Shown here piece by piece: positions 15,411 to 22,665 of a stretch of DNA of 24,376 bases (position 1 is its first letter; the number at the start of each line of letters is the position of its first letter). Below the pieces are notes generated by a model that did no database searches, was not told the DNA's origin, and saw only the letters and a list, made by a program, of their open reading frames with translations. A program made the translations under genes and the position numbers. The DNA comes from Dechloromonas sp. (lineage in GTDB: Bacteria > Pseudomonadota > Gammaproteobacteria > Burkholderiales > Rhodocyclaceae): the NCBI GenBank assembly GCA_017302355.1, contig JAFLDQ010000040.1:1-24376 (forward strand), written 5' to 3'.

Positions 15411-17498
15411 CTGGAAGATAACGAAAAGCTGTCGTTCTACGAGGAGCTGCTCGACAGCATCGCGCGGGTCGTCTATCGCCTCGATTTCGTCACGGGCCGT
15501 TTCGAGTACATCTCGGGCGCCGCCACCGGCCTGTTCGGGATGGATCTCGAAAAGGTGCGCGAATCCGGAGTCGAACTGATCGCGCGCCACTTCCTGCCGG
15601 GCGACTACGAGGCGGCCATGGCGCGCATCGGCGAAGCGGCGGCGAGCCATCCGGGGCAGCGTGTATCGCTGGCCGTGGATTACCGGCTGCTCGATGCCGA
15701 GGGCAGGATTCGCCATTGTCACGATTCGATGGTGGTCGAGGTCGATGCCGCCGGCAGGCCGCGCGCCGCCCTGGGTGTTTCCATCGATGTCAGCAGGCGC
15801 GTCGCGGCCGAGGCCGCCATGCACGAGAAGGAGGCGCAGTTCCGGGCGACGATGGAAGCCGCGCAGGTCGGCATCTTCGTCCTCCAGGAAGGGGTGTTCC
15901 GTTACGTCAATCCCTTCCTGGTTGGCCTGAGCGGCTACGCGGAGGTGGATCTGGTGAACCGGCTCGGAGCCCACGATCTGGTCATTCCCGAGCAGCGCGC
16001 GATGGTTCTCGAGCAGATGCGGCGGCGCGCCGCCGGCGAGGACGGCAGGCCCTGCGAGCTGACGGGGTTGCGCAAGGACGGGACGACGGTGCCGGTGATG
16101 ATCCTCGGCTCGCCGGCGACCTACGAGGGAAAACCGGCCTCGGTCGGCACCCTGCTCGACATCTCGGCGCAGAAGGAAGCCGAACACCGGGCCCGCGAGC
16201 TGGCCGATTTCGATCCGCTGACCGGGCTGCCGAACCGGCGGCTGCTGCGCGACCGCTGCCGGCAGCTTCTGGCGGCGGCCGAGCGCGACGGTTCGGAGAT
16301 GGCGCTGATCTTCCTCGATCTCGATCATTTCAAGCGGGTCAACGACTCGCTCGGCCACAGCGTCGGCGACGAACTGCTCTGTGCCGTGGCGCAGCGCCTG
16401 TCGAGCGCGCTGCGCAAGGTCGATACGCTGGCCCGCCTGGGCGGCGACGAATTCATCATCGCCCTGCCCGGCGTGCGCGCCGCCGGCGCCGCCGAAGTCG
16501 CCTGTCGCCTGATCGATGTCTGTGCGGCCCCGTTCGAACTGGGCGGGCACGAGCTGACCATCAGCCCGTCGCTCGGCATCAGTCTCCATCCGGTCGATGG
16601 CGCCGACTTCGAGGCCCTGCTGCGCAATGCCGATGCCGCGATGTACAAGGCCAAGGAGGCCGGGCGCAACGCCTTCCGCTTCTATTCGAGCGAGATGAAC
16701 GTCGCCACCCTCAAGCATCTGCTGATGGAGAGCGGCCTGCGCCGCGGCCTGGGCGCCTGCGAATTCGTCCTGCATTACCAGCCGCTGGTGCACGAGACCG
16801 GCGGCATCGTCGGCGTCGAGGCGCTGATCCGCTGGCAGAACCCCGAGCTCGGGCTGGTGCCGCCGGACCAGTTCATTCATGTCGCCGAGGACATCGGCCT
16901 GATCAACCCGATCGGCGACTGGGTGTTGCGCGAGGCGTGCCGGCAGGTGCGCGCCTGGCAGGATGACGGTTTGCCGCCGCTGTTCGTGGCGGTCAACGTG
17001 TCGCCGATCCAGTTCCGCCAGGCCGGCTTCGTCGACACGGTGGCTAGGGCGCTCTCCGCGTCGGGCCTGGAGGCGCGCTACCTCGAACTGGAGTTGACCG
17101 AGCGTACCGTGATGAACGACGCCGAACAGAATCTCGGCACGCTGTCGGCGCTCAGCGGGATGGGGATCGAACTGGCGCTCGACGATTTCGGCACCGGCTA
17201 TTCGTCGCTCGCCTACCTCAAGCGCTTTCCCGTCGGCAAACTGAAGATCGACCGCTCGTTCATCAGGGATCTCGAGGTCGATCCGGACGACCGCGCCATC
17301 GCCTCGACCATCGTCAGCATGGGCCGCAGCCTGCGCCTCAAGGTGCTCGCCGAGGGCGTCGAGACCACCGAACAATACGAGATCCTGCGCGGCATGGGCT
17401 GCGAGCTGGTGCAGGGCTATCTGTTCAGCCGGCCGCTGCCGGCGGAGCAGTTTGTCGCATTTCTCGAGCAGCAGGGATTGATCGCCAGGAGGGGGTAA
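15411..17498 (+). CDS. PAS-PAS-GGDEF-EAL cyclic-di-GMP enzyme
   Basis: The protein makes or breaks cyclic-di-GMP. It has two PAS sensor domains (about residues 8-130 and 140-260), a diguanylate cyclase domain with intact GGDEF near 343 and the inhibitory RxxD (RKVD) five residues before it, and an EAL phosphodiesterase domain with EALIRW, LELELTE, DDFGTGYSSL and AEGVET all intact. Both activities could work. The first conventional start is the ATG at 15540, but it lies inside the first PAS domain. The frame upstream clearly encodes PAS sequence (KLSFYEELLDSIARVVYRLD) with no ATG, GTG or TTG. I infer a CTG start at 15411, after AGGGGG at 15401-15406, giving 695 residues. It lies between copA (8-base gap) and copZ (4-base gap). 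Confidence 0.93.
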   Translation: MEDNEKLSFYEELLDSIARVVYRLDFVTGRFEYISGAATGLFGMDLEKVRESGVELIARHFLPGDYEAAMARIGEAAASHPGQRVSLAVDYRLLDAEGRIRHCHDSMVVEVDAAGRPRAALGVSIDVSRRVAAEAAMHEKEAQFRATMEAAQVGIFVLQEGVFRYVNPFLVGLSGYAEVDLVNRLGAHDLVIPEQRAMVLEQMRRRAAGEDGRPCELTGLRKDGTTVPVMILGSPATYEGKPASVGTLLDISAQKEAEHRARELADFDPLTGLPNRRLLRDRCRQLLAAAERDGSEMALIFLDLDHFKRVNDSLGHSVGDELLCAVAQRLSSALRKVDTLARLGGDEFIIALPGVRAAGAAEVACRLIDVCAAPFELGGHELTISPSLGISLHPVDGADFEALLRNADAAMYKAKEAGRNAFRFYSSEMNVATLKHLLMESGLRRGLGACEFVLHYQPLVHETGGIVGVEALIRWQNPELGLVPPDQFIHVAEDIGLINPIGDWVLREACRQVRAWQDDGLPPLFVAVNVSPIQFRQAGFVDTVARALSASGLEARYLELELTERTVMNDAEQNLGTLSALSGMGIELALDDFGTGYSSLAYLKRFPVGKLKIDRSFIRDLEVDPDDRAIASTIVSMGRSLRLKVLAEGVETTEQYEILRGMGCELVQGYLFSRPLPAEQFVAFLEQQGLIARRG

Positions 17499-17502
17499 GG
17501 GC

Positions 17503-17709
17503 ATGGAAACCAGCGTCATCAAGGTCGGCGGCATGAGTTGCCAGGGATGTGTCCGGAATGTCACGGGTGTCCTCACCGCCCTGCCGGGAGTGGCGACGGC
17601 GGATGTCTCGCTCGAAGCCGGCGAGGCGCGGGTGTCCTTCGATCCGCGGATCGTTGCGCGCGGCACGCTGGTCGCGGCGATCGAGGAAGCGGGGTTCGAT
17701 GCCGAGTGA
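17503..17709 (+). CDS. copZ: CopZ-like heavy-metal-associated chaperone
   Basis: The 68-residue protein is one HMA domain, with the metal site GMSCQGC (MxCxxC) at residues 10-16 and the expected beta-alpha-beta pattern (VIKVGGMSCQGCVRNV, VATADVSLEAGEARVSFD, LVAAIEEAGFDAE). Such proteins carry Cu+ to CopA. The start is four bases after the cyclic-di-GMP gene and follows AGGAGGGGG. The copA, c-di-GMP gene and copZ order suggests shared transcription. Confidence 0.92.
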   Translation: METSVIKVGGMSCQGCVRNVTGVLTALPGVATADVSLEAGEARVSFDPRIVARGTLVAAIEEAGFDAE

Positions 17710-17748
17710 GTTAAACTCGCTCCCCGACATCCATACCAGGGAAGCGCC

Positions 17749-18795
17749 GTGCCCGAAGAACCGATCAGACTGACCCGGCTGACCCAAGCCGGCGGAGGCG
17801 GCAGCAAGGTCGCCCCGGACGTCCTGCGCCGTATCCTCGGCGGCATCCAGCCGGGCGTCATCCCGCCGCAGCTGCTGATCGGCCGGGAGAATGGCGACGA
17901 TGCGGCGGTGTACCAGATCGCCGAGCGCCAGGCGATCGTCGCCACCACCGACTTCTTCACGCCGATCGTGGACGATCCGTTCGATTTCGGCCGGGTGGCG
18001 GCGACCGCCGCGCTGTCCAATCTCTACGCGATGGGGGCCACGCCGCTGTTCGCGCTGGCGCTGGTCGGGATGCCGGTCAGCGTGCTGCCGCTCGAGGCGA
18101 TCTCCGGAATTCTCGAGGGCGGCGAGTCGGTCTGCCGCAAGGCCGGCATTCCGGTCGCCGGCGGGCATACGATCGATTCGCTCGAGCCGATCTACGGGCT
18201 GGTCGTGATCGGGCTGGTGGAGCCCGCCCGGCTCAAGCGCAATTCGGCCGCCAGGCCCGGCGATCGCCTGATTCTTGGCAAGCCGCTCGGCACGGGAATC
18301 TACGGCACGGCGCTGAAACGCGGTGAGCTGGGCGTCGGCGATTACGAGGCGATGATCGCCAGCGTCACCCGGATCAACATGCCCGGGCCGGTCCTGGCGT
18401 GCCTCGATGGCGTCCATGCGATGACCGATGTCGCCGGGTTCGGGCTGCTCGGCCACCTGCTCGGGATGTGCCGGCGCAGCGGGGTGGGCGCGTGTGTCCG
18501 TTTTGCCGCGCTGCCGTTGCTGGCGCGGGCGCTGGCGTTGGCCGATGGCGGGTGCGCCGGGGACGCTTCGCGGCGCAACTGGGAAAGCGCCGGCGAGCAC
18601 GTGACGCTTGCCGAAGGCATCGCCGGCAAGGAGAGGGCGATCCTGACCGACCCGCAGACCTCGGGCGGCCTGCTGGTGTCCTGCGCGCCGGATACCGTGA
18701 CGGAAGTCCTGTCGATCTTCCTGCAGCAGGGCTTTTCGCATGTTTCGGTGATCGGCGAAATCGTCGCGGGCGAGCCCGCCATCGCGGTTTCCTGA
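17749..18795 (+). CDS. selD: SelD-family selenophosphate synthetase with Gly at the catalytic Cys/Sec position
   Basis: SelD makes selenophosphate from selenide and ATP for selenocysteine and selenouridine synthesis. The 348-residue protein aligns with E. coli SelD along its length: DDAAVY, TTDFFTPIVDDPFDFGR, AGGHTIDSLEPIYGL, MTDVAGFGLLGHL and DPQTSGGLLVS are all present. With the GTG start at 17749, numbering matches E. coli exactly. Cys17 is Gly (GGC at 17797-17799), Cys19 is Ser (AGC at 17803-17805), and Lys20 is kept. There is no TGA codon there, so it is not a selenocysteine form. Cys/Sec17 is needed in the E. coli enzyme, so activity or substrate may differ. It follows copZ by 39 bases. 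No selA, selB or selU is in the window. Confidence 0.93.
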   Translation: MPEEPIRLTRLTQAGGGGSKVAPDVLRRILGGIQPGVIPPQLLIGRENGDDAAVYQIAERQAIVATTDFFTPIVDDPFDFGRVAATAALSNLYAMGATPLFALALVGMPVSVLPLEAISGILEGGESVCRKAGIPVAGGHTIDSLEPIYGLVVIGLVEPARLKRNSAARPGDRLILGKPLGTGIYGTALKRGELGVGDYEAMIASVTRINMPGPVLACLDGVHAMTDVAGFGLLGHLLGMCRRSGVGACVRFAALPLLARALALADGGCAGDASRRNWESAGEHVTLAEGIAGKERAILTDPQTSGGLLVSCAPDTVTEVLSIFLQQGFSHVSVIGEIVAGEPAIAVS

Positions 18796-18813
18796 AGTGA
18801 AGGGGGGAGAGCC

Positions 18814-20421
18814 ATGAGTGCGATTCACCGGGTGCTGCGCTGCCTCGTGCCGCTGGCCCTCGCGCTGGCGTCGTGGGCCTTGCCGGCAAAGGAGGCTGCG
18901 GCGCCGGAAGCCGCCCTGACCATCGCCAACCGCCACATCGCGACCCTGCGCATGACGGCGCTGGGCGGGACGCCGGAACTGCGCATCAGGCGCATCCACG
19001 AACGGCTCCGCGAACTCGGCGAGAACGATCTCTCCCAGCCGATCACGCGTTCGCACGTGACCATCGAAGGCCAGAAGGGCGTCGTCTTTTCGATCGGCGA
19101 CCGGAACATCTTCGTCCTCTACCAGGCGGACCTCGACCCCGAAGAGAAGAAGGGGCTCGAAGAGACTTCGCAGCAGGTCGAGAAACGGTTCGAGCAGGCC
19201 ATCACGGCGCTGATCGAGCAAGGGCACGGCCCGGTCGTCGTCCGCGGGCTGCTCTTCTCGGTCCTTGCCACCGCACTGATGCTGGCCCTGCTCTGGGGCA
19301 TCCGCAAGGCCACCGCGATCGTCCTCGACCGCCTGCAGCAAAAGATCCTGTCGGCCAATGAAAACGCCCGGCTGCGCTGGGCGGCGCAGGGCTGGCTGCT
19401 GGTCAGGCGCGTCGCGCAGCTGTTCCTGTTGCTGCTCTGGGTATCGGTGGCCTATCTGTGGTTCACCTATGTCCTGGCGAATTTCCCGTTGACCCAGCCG
19501 CTCGCCGAGCGCCTGTCCGGTTTCCTTCTGAACATGCTGGAGGAGTTTGGCGAAGGCCTGGTCACCGCCGTGCCGGGGCTGATGACCGTCGGCGTCGTCC
19601 TGTTCATCACCAAGGCGGCCAACGATGTCGCCGGCAACGTCTTCGAGAACGTCTATCACGGGCGCTCGCTGATACCGGGCATTCATCGCGATACGGCGCA
19701 CGCCTCGCGGCGCTTGCTCGGGGTGCTGATCTGGGGGGTCGGCATCGCCATCGCCTATCCCTACCTGCCGATCGCCGACAGCGATGCCTTCAAGGGGTTG
19801 TCGGTGATGTTCGGCTTCATGCTGACGCTCGGTTCGGCCGGCATCGTCACCCAACTGATGAGCGGGCTGGTGCTGATCTACTCGCGGGCGTTGAAGGTCG
19901 GCGATTTCGTCAGCATCGGCGAGGTGATGGGCGTGGTCAAGGAGACGGGCGCCCTGTCGACCAAGATCATCAACATGCGCAACGAGGAAGTGACCATCCC
20001 GAATGCCGTGCTGGTCAACAGTCCGATCAAGAATTTCACCGGGGCAGCCGGTGAGCGCGGGGCGCTGGTCTCGACGACGGTGACCATCGGCTACGACACG
20101 CCTTGGCGCCAGGTGCACGCGATGCTGATCAACGCCGCCGAGCGGACGTCGGGCCTGCGCAGCCAGCCCAGGCCCTTCGTCATGCAGAAGGCGCTGCAGG
20201 ATTTTTACGTCGAATACGAGCTCTACGCCTACGTCGACCGTCCGCTGGAGCGCATCCAGATCCTCTCCGAACTGCATTCGCAGATCCAGGACCAGTTCAA
20301 CACCTACGGTGTCCAGATCCTGTCGCCGCATTTCGTCCTGCAGCCGAAGAACACGGTCGTGGTGAACAAGGAGGACTGGTTCGCCGCACCGGCGGAACCG
20401 CCCGCTTCAAAAGAGTCCTAG
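18814..20421 (+). CDS. MscS-family mechanosensitive channel with periplasmic N-terminal domain
   Basis: The 535-residue protein begins with a likely signal peptide (CLVPLALALASWALPAKE). A soluble, presumably periplasmic region of about 110 residues follows, then about five membrane segments (near 140-165, 192-222, 248-270, 300-322 and 328-358). The last is the MscS pore-type helix (GSAGIVTQLMSGLVLIYSR). Then come the MscS beta domain (VGDFVSIGEVMGVVKETG, NEEVTIPNAVLVNSPIKNF) and a C-terminal cytoplasmic domain. It is larger than E. coli MscS (286 residues), resembling the medium-sized family members. Such channels open on membrane tension to release solutes. It begins 18 bases after selD behind AAGGGGGGAG, so it is likely co-transcribed. 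Confidence 0.92.
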   Translation: MSAIHRVLRCLVPLALALASWALPAKEAAAPEAALTIANRHIATLRMTALGGTPELRIRRIHERLRELGENDLSQPITRSHVTIEGQKGVVFSIGDRNIFVLYQADLDPEEKKGLEETSQQVEKRFEQAITALIEQGHGPVVVRGLLFSVLATALMLALLWGIRKATAIVLDRLQQKILSANENARLRWAAQGWLLVRRVAQLFLLLLWVSVAYLWFTYVLANFPLTQPLAERLSGFLLNMLEEFGEGLVTAVPGLMTVGVVLFITKAANDVAGNVFENVYHGRSLIPGIHRDTAHASRRLLGVLIWGVGIAIAYPYLPIADSDAFKGLSVMFGFMLTLGSAGIVTQLMSGLVLIYSRALKVGDFVSIGEVMGVVKETGALSTKIINMRNEEVTIPNAVLVNSPIKNFTGAAGERGALVSTTVTIGYDTPWRQVHAMLINAAERTSGLRSQPRPFVMQKALQDFYVEYELYAYVDRPLERIQILSELHSQIQDQFNTYGVQILSPHFVLQPKNTVVVNKEDWFAAPAEPPASKES

Positions 20422-20520
20422 CAGCCGTTCTCGCGGAACCGTACGGCCGGCGTGCCGGTGAGCGCTAGAATTCGCCCTTGTCCGATCAACCCGCCCTGCC
20501 GATTCGAGGAGAACAAGCCG

Positions 20521-21096
20521 ATGTCAGGTCATGGATTTCACGTGCATGGTCCGCACGATCACGAAGTCGAACACGTCACCCAGCATGGCGGCGACTCCTT
20601 CACCGCGCGGCTGGCGGTGCTGACCGCCGTCCTGTCGACCATCGGCGCCATCTTCGGCTACATGGGCGGCCATTCGCAGAATGCGGCGCTGCTCTACAAG
20701 AACGAGGCGGCGATCCAGAAGACGGCGGCGTCGAACCAGTGGAACTACTATCAGGCCAAGAGCAACAAGCAGAACCTGGCCGAGCTGTCGATCACGCTGA
20801 CCAGCGGCGACGTTCAGGAGAAGTACCGGCAGGAAGTCGAACGCTACAAGCAGGAGAAGGCGGAAATCAAGGACGATGCGGACAAGCTGGAGGCCGTCGC
20901 CAGGGAAGCCGACAAGAAGAGCGAAGTCGAAATGCATGTCCATGAGCGCTGGGCGCTGGCCACCACGCTGCTGCAGATCGCCATCGCCCTTTCCGCCATC
21001 ACCCTGCTGACGCGCAAGCGCTGGCTGCTGGCCGGCGTCTTCGGCGCAACCGGCCTCGGCTTGCTGGCGGGCGTCATGGGGTTCTTCCACCTCTGA
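20521..21096 (+). CDS. DUF4337 family membrane protein
   Basis: The 191-residue protein matches the DUF4337 pattern, whose function is unknown. It has a His-rich N-terminus (seven His in the first 20 residues), one membrane segment near 27-48 (AVLTAVLSTIGAIFGYMGG region), and a conserved part containing NQWNYYQAKSNKQ. A charged helical stretch of roughly 45 residues, probably coiled coil, precedes two C-terminal membrane segments near 142-190. I use the ATG at 20521, preceded by GAGGAGAAC; the open frame continues upstream without resemblance. The gene sits 99 bases after the channel gene. TAGAAT at 20466-20471 could be its own -10 box. Confidence 0.88.
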   Translation: MSGHGFHVHGPHDHEVEHVTQHGGDSFTARLAVLTAVLSTIGAIFGYMGGHSQNAALLYKNEAAIQKTAASNQWNYYQAKSNKQNLAELSITLTSGDVQEKYRQEVERYKQEKAEIKDDADKLEAVAREADKKSEVEMHVHERWALATTLLQIAIALSAITLLTRKRWLLAGVFGATGLGLLAGVMGFFHL

Positions 21097-21102
21097 GCCG
21101 GC

Positions 21103-22188
21103 GTGCGCGCCGCCCGCTTCTTCCGGTTCGCCGCCGGACTGGTTTTTGCCCTGCTGGGGGCGTCGACCGCAACCGGCGAATCGTGCCGCATCGCTTATGA
21201 CATGGGTTCGTCGGGCATCCGGGCGGGCGCCACCGGCAGCGCCGTCACGGCGCAGGCGGGCATCGACTATCTCGACCCGCTGTGGGCGGGTCGCGGCCTC
21301 GAGGAGACGGTCGAACCGACGATTGCCGCATTGAACGATCTTCCGCGCGAGGCGGGGTTTCCCGCCGGCTGTGCGCGTGTCGGCGGCGGCTTTTCGGCGT
21401 GGCGGCTGGCGCTCGAACAGGACGCCGGGCAACTGGCGGCGACCCTCGCCCGCATTCGCGCCGCCAGCGGAGTCGCGGTGCTGGTCATTCCGCAGTTGCA
21501 GGAGGGCGCCTACGGCCATGCCGGCGCCCGGCAGCTGCTCGGCGACCGGCTGACCACCAGCCATGTGCTCGACATCGGCGGCGGCAGCCTGCAGATCGCC
21601 GGCGAGCGCGGCGCCTGGGGCGACGTGCTCGGCCAGAAGGCCTGGCAGCGCCGGCTATGCCAGGAAATCCGCAATTCCGAATCGGTCCCCTGCAACCTGC
21701 AGCCGATGACCGGCGCCGAACTCGCCACGGCGCGCTCGCTGCTGGCGGAACTGCTCGGCGGCGTCGCGGCGGCGCTGCCGGGACCGGTGACCCTGACGGC
21801 GATCAGCCGTCCGGTCAGCCGCGGCGTCGCCCCGGCGGTGGCGCGCCTGGCGCCGGCGGGCGCCGCAGCCGATGTGCTGCAGCGCCCGGCGCTCAGCGCG
21901 GCGATCGACCGCATCGCCGGGTTGACCGGCAGCGAAACCCTGGTCGCGACGGGCAGCCCGCGCGACCATGTCGCCTATCTGCTGAGCACCATGCTGCTGG
22001 TCGAGGGGGTGTTGCTGGCGACCGGCGGCGAGTCGCTCAAGGTGGCCGAGATCGATCTGACCAACCTGCCCGGACTGCTCGCCGACGACCACGCGTTCGC
22101 CTGGGAGCGGCGTCATGACTGCTACCTGGAGCGCCTGCCTGCCCTGGGTCTCGGCGCCTACGCCAGCGATCCGGCGACCTGCCCGTGA
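21103..22188 (+). CDS. exported Ppx/GppA-like ASKHA-fold protein
   Basis: The 361-residue protein starts with a signal peptide (RFFRFAAGLVFALLGASTATGE), then shows two phosphate-binding loops of the exopolyphosphatase/GppA family: DMGSSGIRAGA soon after the cleavage site and LDIGGGSLQIA near residue 160. The region where Ppx has its catalytic Glu (SG.EEAR) reads PQLQEGAYGH, so catalysis is uncertain. The mature part has at least six cysteines, which would suit disulphides outside the cytoplasm. Ppx/GppA enzymes are normally cytoplasmic, so export is unusual. The start is GTG at 21103, six bases after the DUF4337 stop. Its substrate (polyphosphate or a nucleotide) is unknown. Confidence 0.72.
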   Translation: MRAARFFRFAAGLVFALLGASTATGESCRIAYDMGSSGIRAGATGSAVTAQAGIDYLDPLWAGRGLEETVEPTIAALNDLPREAGFPAGCARVGGGFSAWRLALEQDAGQLAATLARIRAASGVAVLVIPQLQEGAYGHAGARQLLGDRLTTSHVLDIGGGSLQIAGERGAWGDVLGQKAWQRRLCQEIRNSESVPCNLQPMTGAELATARSLLAELLGGVAAALPGPVTLTAISRPVSRGVAPAVARLAPAGAAADVLQRPALSAAIDRIAGLTGSETLVATGSPRDHVAYLLSTMLLVEGVLLATGGESLKVAEIDLTNLPGLLADDHAFAWERRHDCYLERLPALGLGAYASDPATCP

Positions 22189-22252
22189 TCGGGTCGCAGA
22201 CCGGCGGGTTGCGTCGCAGGCGGCGAGGCTTTGCCGGATCGGGTGTCGGGCC

Positions 22253-22258
22253 GATAAT
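22253..22258 (+). promoter_or_regulatory. possible -10 box directly before the PilZ gene
   Basis: GATAAT (22253-22258) matches TATAAT at five of six bases and lies 16 bases after TTGCCG (22231-22236), a four-of-six match to the -35 box. Transcription would begin at about 22265, the A of the PilZ start codon, which predicts a leaderless or nearly leaderless mRNA. Confidence 0.4.
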
Positions 22259-22264
22259 GCGCGA

Positions 22265-22621
22265 ATGGACGACCGCCGCAAGGACCTTCGCTTTCGCGCC
22301 CGCATTCCGTGCGACCTGATGATCGCCGCGACCGGCAAGCGCTATTCGGGAAACACCCGGAACATTTCCCGCGGCGGGGTCGAGTTCGAGGCCAGCGAAC
22401 CGCTGACGCGGGGCGCGCAGCCGGTGACGGCCGGGACGCCGGCCATCCTGACCTACCTGTTGCGCCGGGGCGGCAGCTTCCAGGAACTCAAGGTCCAGTG
22501 CCGGGTGCGCTTCGTCTCGGCCAACTTCGCCGGCCTCGAATACACGTCGTCGCTGCCGACGCCGCGGGAGCGCGAAGCCATGGAGTTGATGCTGGAAACC
22601 CGCTCCAACCGCATCGATTGA
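22265..22621 (+). CDS. PilZ-domain cyclic-di-GMP binding protein
   Basis: The 118-residue single-domain protein has both PilZ ligand motifs: an Arg-rich start (RRKDLRFRARIP, containing the RxxxR type) and NISRGGVEFE (the [D/N]xSxxG motif). Such proteins bind cyclic-di-GMP and pass the signal on to motility, exopolysaccharide or secretion machinery. I use the ATG at 22265 because the frame upstream, which overlaps the Ppx-like gene end, has no PilZ resemblance. No ribosome site is evident, consistent with the promoter position next to it. The cyclic-di-GMP enzyme at 15411-17498 is a potential source of its ligand. Confidence 0.92.
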   Translation: MDDRRKDLRFRARIPCDLMIAATGKRYSGNTRNISRGGVEFEASEPLTRGAQPVTAGTPAILTYLLRRGGSFQELKVQCRVRFVSANFAGLEYTSSLPTPREREAMELMLETRSNRID

Positions 22622-22665
22622 CCCTGCCCGGATGTGCGGCGGCGCCCGGCGAACGGGTCAGGCCG

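Noticed and set aside
17797..17799. Selenocysteine codon in selD
   Set aside because: Codon 17 is GGC, not TGA, and no TGA occurs in frame within the gene.
15399..20331. Very long minus-strand open frames opposite the c-di-GMP, selD and mscS genes (up to 968 codons)
   Set aside because: High GC at third positions keeps antisense frames open; the encoded sequences are low-complexity (rich in R, H, Q, G) with no family motifs, while the plus-strand genes have clear ones.
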